A stretch of 64,000 nt of DNA from Micavibrio_A sp964423095 (lineage in GTDB: Bacteria > Pseudomonadota > Alphaproteobacteria > Micavibrionales > Micavibrionaceae), in NCBI GenBank assembly GCA_964423095.1, contig CAYRDI010000004.1, positions 1-64,000 on the forward strand. The letters run 5' to 3'. Below the pieces are notes generated by a model. The model was not told the DNA's origin, did no database searches, and worked only from the letters and a program-made list of their open reading frames with translations. Shown in pieces: positions 61,234 through 64,000 of the stretch (positions are counted from its first letter, which is position 1; each line of letters starts with the position of its first letter). The position numbers and the translations under genes are program-made.

Positions 61234-61539
61234 GAAGCCCCTATCCTGGAAAAAAGGGTTGGCCCTTGGAATATCTTTATCGTAAAGCAAACATCTTCAG
61301 GATGAAAGACAAACCTTAACAAGCGGTTGAGACGCGGGCAAACCTTGCCGCCCCCTTCCATGCGCGGGTTCTACTGGTGCAAATTCTGCCCAAGCAGGAC
61401 ACCCCCGCCACCCCAATCAACAGATTGATCCATAAAGATTTTTTTATTCCACAGGAACTGGCACACCCTTCGCATAGTTGGTGGTATGAGGCCCGCGTGA
61501 ACGGTTTCCCGGGCGATTGGTAAGGGTGTTTGGAAAAAC
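61234..61539. promoter_or_regulatory. Divergent spacer between eipB and the GGDEF gene
   Basis: 306 bases without a gene. It contains the candidate sigma-54 promoter at 61458-61475 reading right. I found no clear promoter for eipB. Confidence 0.5.
61458..61475 (+). promoter_or_regulatory. Candidate sigma-54 promoter of the GGDEF gene
   Basis: CTGGCACACCCTTCGCATA-like site: GG at 61460-61461 and GC at 61472-61473 are separated by exactly ten bases, and TGGCAC matches the -24 consensus. The -12 part reads TCGCA instead of TTGCA. It lies 65 bases before the ATG at 61540. No upstream activator site could be defined. Confidence 0.5.
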
Positions 61540-62286
61540 ATGCAGGATTATACGCACACCACGACGTTACCGCCGCTAACGCGCCAGAACGGTGCGGGTG
61601 TTTCCACGCGCAGCCGTCTTTCGCAAAAACCGGAAAACGATTCCCGCGATTTTGAACGTGACGGGTGGTGGCGGACGATGAGCGCCTCGCTCGCCTTCAT
61701 CAAATGGGCGGCCATGCGCATCGAACAGGCCGAAGAAAAAATTGCCGAACAGGATAAACGCATCGGCCTTTTGGAATTACAGGCAACGCATGACGAATTG
61801 ACGGGCCTTCTCAACCGCCGTGGGTTTTTCGAAACCTTTGAAAAGGAAATGGACCGCGCACGCCGCGGTCATACCGGCGGCGGATTGCTGATCATGATCG
61901 ATCTGGACAATTTTAAGATGATCAATGACACATACGGCCATCAGGCAGGCGATGCAGCCCTGCGTATGGTGGCAAAAACATTGCAAAACAACAGCCGGAC
62001 GATGGATTCCTGCGCCCGTCTGGGCGGCGATGAATTCGTCCTTTTGCTGGCCAATACGGAACGTGACCGCGCGTTGGTGCGGGCGCAAAACCTGATCCGC
62101 CAGTTAAACTCCCTCTCGCTTGTCTGGTACGGGGCGGAAATCCCCATCCGCGCGAGCCTGGGGTTAAAGGATTACACGGCGCTCGACCGGATTGAGGATA
62201 TTTTCGGGGCCGCCGACCACAAGCTCTATGCGAACAAACGCCTGAACAGAGGAGAGTACGGATTGACCGGTGCCGACCGTTTGTAG
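61540..62286 (+). CDS. Diguanylate cyclase (GGDEF domain)
   Basis: 248 residues, no membrane segment. A variable N-terminal 50 residues and a short coiled coil (AAMRIEQAEEKIAEQDKRIG) precede a GGDEF domain (about 85-240). HDELTGLLNRRGFF opens the domain, IDLDNFKMINDTYGHQAGD binds metal and GTP, and the active site is ARLGGDEFVLL. An RxxD inhibitory site (RTMD) precedes the active site. It should make c-di-GMP. It is a single gene ending at a terminator. Confidence 0.93.
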   Translation: MQDYTHTTTLPPLTRQNGAGVSTRSRLSQKPENDSRDFERDGWWRTMSASLAFIKWAAMRIEQAEEKIAEQDKRIGLLELQATHDELTGLLNRRGFFETFEKEMDRARRGHTGGGLLIMIDLDNFKMINDTYGHQAGDAALRMVAKTLQNNSRTMDSCARLGGDEFVLLLANTERDRALVRAQNLIRQLNSLSLVWYGAEIPIRASLGLKDYTALDRIEDIFGAADHKLYANKRLNRGEYGLTGADRL

Positions 62287-62354
62287 ACGCATTTAAAAGT
62301 TATCCGCCTGCCGCCCCTCCCTACCGTGAACCCCAAACCTAGGCAGGCGATAAA

Positions 62355-62388
62355 GGCCCGGTGTTTCCCCAAGCACCGGGCCGCCTTT
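62355..62388 (+). terminator. Rho-independent terminator of the GGDEF gene
   Basis: GGCCCGGTG (62355-62363) pairs with CACCGGGCC (62374-62382) across ten bases, followed by GCCTTTTT. Confidence 0.75.
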
Positions 62389-62401
62389 TTGGGATATTCC
62401 C

Positions 62402-62899
62402 ATGGCATCGTTTTTCCAATATTCTGTTGTTGTGAAAAAATATCTTTCTTTAGCCGTAATCATACTTGCCTTTGAAGGGATTGGTGCCGCATTGGGAACG
62501 ATGACGGCGAAACAAATCCCCGTCTGGTACAACGCTCTTTTCAAGCCACCGCTGACACCGCCGGACTTCCTTTTCGGAATTGTGTGGCCACTCTTGTATC
62601 TTATGATGGCCGTATGCGCATGGCGTGTGTGGCAGGAACCGACAAGAAAAGAACGCACGCAGACCCTGTCCATTTTCTCGTTGCACATGGTTTTAAACTG
62701 GATCTGGACACCTGTATTTTTTATCCAGCATTACCTTTTTGCAGGCCTTTGCGTTTTAGCCATGGTTGTAATAACCGCCATAATTTTGTTCTTCTTCGTG
62801 CGGCGTCTTTCTGTTTTCTATTCTTATCTACTAATACCTTATATTTTCTGGACACTGTTTGCGACCTATCTGAATTTTTACATTTGGTGGAACAATTAA
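62402..62899 (+). CDS. TspO/MBR family protein
   Basis: Five-helix membrane protein that binds porphyrins and related ligands. 165 residues. WYNALFKPPLTPPDFLFGIV, WPLLYLMMAVCAWRVW, LNWIWTPVFF and the end ATYLNFYIWWNN are the family signature. No good ribosome site precedes the ATG at 62402; GTG at 62432 is an alternative. The stop abuts the ATG of the ZIP transporter gene. Confidence 0.92.
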   Translation: MASFFQYSVVVKKYLSLAVIILAFEGIGAALGTMTAKQIPVWYNALFKPPLTPPDFLFGIVWPLLYLMMAVCAWRVWQEPTRKERTQTLSIFSLHMVLNWIWTPVFFIQHYLFAGLCVLAMVVITAIILFFFVRRLSVFYSYLLIPYIFWTLFATYLNFYIWWNN

Positions 62900-63688
62900 A
62901 TGGATCACAACGTCGTTATCGCCTTTGCCGCCTGTATCCTTGCCGCCCTTACCACCATTCTGGGCAGTGCGGTGTTGTTCAATATCAAAAAGCCGGACCC
63001 GCGCCTTCTATCGTTCGGGCTTGCGTTCGCGGGCGGTGCGATGGTGTATGTCAGCCTGGTCGAAATTTTTGTGAAATCGCAAAAGGCTTTCGGCGCGATG
63101 ATGCCGGACAAGGCCGCCTATTCCCTTGCCACGCTTGCGTTCTTTTCCGGCATTGCGATGGTGATGGCGCTTGACCGCTTGCTCCCAAACCCGCATGAAG
63201 GATTGAGCCCGCACGATGCGGAAGATCACGATCACAAACACATTGCGCGTGTGGGATTGATGGCGGCGCTCGCCATCACCGCACATAATTTTCCCGAAGG
63301 GATGGCGACGTTTTTTGCCACGCTGGACGATCCGCGTATCGGCGCGCCGCTGGCCGCCGCCATTGCCATCCACAACATCCCCGAAGGCGTGAGCATTGCG
63401 ATCCCCGTTTATTTTGCAACCGGCAGCAAGGCAAAAGCCGTTTTTGCGTGCACGATTTCCGCCATCGCAGAACCGCTGGGCGCGGCGATGGGATATTTCG
63501 CGTTGAAGCCGTTCCTGACCACATCGGTTTACGGTTGGGTGTTCGGCGTTATTGCGGGGATCATGGTGTTCCTCGCGCTTGATGAGCTACTCCCCGCCGC
63601 CAAACGCTACGCCAAGGGCCACGAAACGGTCTATGGTATGGTGGGCGGGATGGCCGCGCTCGCGCTATCGCTCGTCCTCTTCCGCTGA
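62900..63688 (+). CDS. zupT: ZIP family metal transporter (ZupT-like)
   Basis: Takes up zinc and other divalent metals. 262 residues, eight helices. The metal-binding motifs are ITAHNFPEGMATFFA in helix IV and AIHNIPEGVSIAIPV in helix V, and the loop between helices III and IV has a His-rich stretch (HDAEDHDHKH). AGPLGAAMG-like AEPLGAAMGYF also fits ZupT. It starts on the base after the TspO family gene and ends on the base before the convergent msrA. Confidence 0.93.
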   Translation: MDHNVVIAFAACILAALTTILGSAVLFNIKKPDPRLLSFGLAFAGGAMVYVSLVEIFVKSQKAFGAMMPDKAAYSLATLAFFSGIAMVMALDRLLPNPHEGLSPHDAEDHDHKHIARVGLMAALAITAHNFPEGMATFFATLDDPRIGAPLAAAIAIHNIPEGVSIAIPVYFATGSKAKAVFACTISAIAEPLGAAMGYFALKPFLTTSVYGWVFGVIAGIMVFLALDELLPAAKRYAKGHETVYGMVGGMAALALSLVLFR

Positions 63689-64000
63689 TCATTCCTTGCC
63701 GTTCAGTTCTTCGAGCCGCGCATCACGGCCGCAACCGTTCCTGTACAACTTGTAATGCACCGCATGGGTTTTATAAAAATCCTGATGATACTCTTCGGCG
63801 GCAAAGAAATTCGTGTATGGAATGATTTGCGTGGCGATGGGCACATTCAGTTTTTGTTGAACCTTCGCCAGAGACTCCTTCGCCATTTTTTCTTCATCCG
63901 CCGATCCGTAAAAAATGGCGGCCAGATATTGCGTGCCTTTATCGCAAAACTGCCCCCGCGCATCGGTGGGATCAATGTTGCGCCAGAAAATATCGAGCAA
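63689..64000 (-). CDS. msrA: Peptide-methionine (S)-S-oxide reductase MsrA, C-terminal part
   Basis: Repairs oxidised methionine. Only the last 103 residues or so are in the window; the frame runs through the right edge, and the catalytic Cys (GCFW) must lie outside. FWRNIDPTDARGQFCDKGTQYLAAIF (cited in part), IIPYTNFFAAEEYHQDFY and a C-terminal Cys (RNGCGRD) are MsrA features. The TTG at the very edge is not taken as the start. Confidence 0.93.
   Translation of the reverse strand: MLDIFWRNIDPTDARGQFCDKGTQYLAAIFYGSADEEKMAKESLAKVQQKLNVPIATQIIPYTNFFAAEEYHQDFYKTHAVHYKLYRNGCGRDARLEELNGKE

Noticed and set aside
61291..61539. Possible tRNA or small RNA in the eipB-GGDEF spacer
   Set aside because: No cloverleaf or TTCGA arm could be found; only the sigma-54-like site is supported.
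1..64000. CRISPR arrays, tRNA genes, transposases, prophage genes
   Set aside because: None seen: no regularly spaced repeats, no tRNA signature and no integrase or transposase motifs in the coding regions.

Overview
The window is a continuous piece of chromosome from an alphaproteobacterium of moderate GC content. Three things show this: a complete division and cell-wall (dcw) cluster with rnpB and an AmpD-like amidase directly upstream of mraZ; the pairs divK-pleD and plsY-dprA-topA-rnr; and an EipB (DUF1849) envelope protein. The pilin-like proteins, with a hydrophobic start of the GNVLFLILIAVALFAALSY type, would fit a Rhodospirillales/Micavibrio-like or related deep alphaproteobacterial lineage, but I cannot fix the genus. 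The sequence is a scaffold. Its two 100-N gaps (1586-1685 and 55675-55774) are each flanked by the same 55 bases on both sides, so they are almost certainly false gaps inside ftsA and rnr.

Layout. 1-18820 (minus strand): the dcw cluster mraZ-rsmH-ftsL-ftsI-murE-murF-mraY-murD-ftsW-murG-(orphan gene)-murC-murB-ddl-ftsQ-(inserted secreted-protein gene)-ftsA, then a terminator, then ftsZ under its own upstream region. Most neighbours overlap by ATGA. 18821-20034: a regulatory region with a four-repeat MraZ-type operator, a 46-residue membrane peptide gene with its own terminator, and RNase P RNA. 20038-25801: amidase, an MFS transporter, nadA-(GIY-YIG element)-nadC-DUF167, DUF1761 and an orphan gene. 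25770-33234: sdhCDA-(unknown gene)-sdhB, an MsrB-like protein lacking its catalytic Cys, pdxY, ldh and asd. 33328-47576: a hybrid histidine kinase and a large type IVb-pilus/type II secretion-like locus. 47560-57945: a CoA-transferase, then pyrB-plsY-dprA-topA-rnr and a KH-PhoH ATPase. 58015-64000: rpmG, pleD-divK, eipB, a second diguanylate cyclase, a TspO family protein, a ZIP transporter and the end of msrA.

How the parts fit. The dcw genes make lipid II and the early divisome as one translationally coupled unit, with MraZ probably acting on its own promoter. The pilus locus has a response regulator, lipoprotein secretin, an Ig-repeat PilP-like protein, ATPase, platform protein, two bitopic inner-membrane assembly proteins and three pilin-like proteins, none of which has the usual Glu at position 5. 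A divergent stand-alone prepilin peptidase and the nearby hybrid kinase complete it. DivK, PleD and the second GGDEF protein (behind a candidate sigma-54 promoter) point to c-di-GMP and cell-cycle control.

The most unusual structures are: a foreign-looking gene inserted exactly at the ftsA start with a 38-bp duplication of that start; a 341-bp GIY-YIG unit bounded by inverted hairpin repeats between nadA and nadC; and the pilus locus with its new Ig-repeat subunit and atypical pilins.
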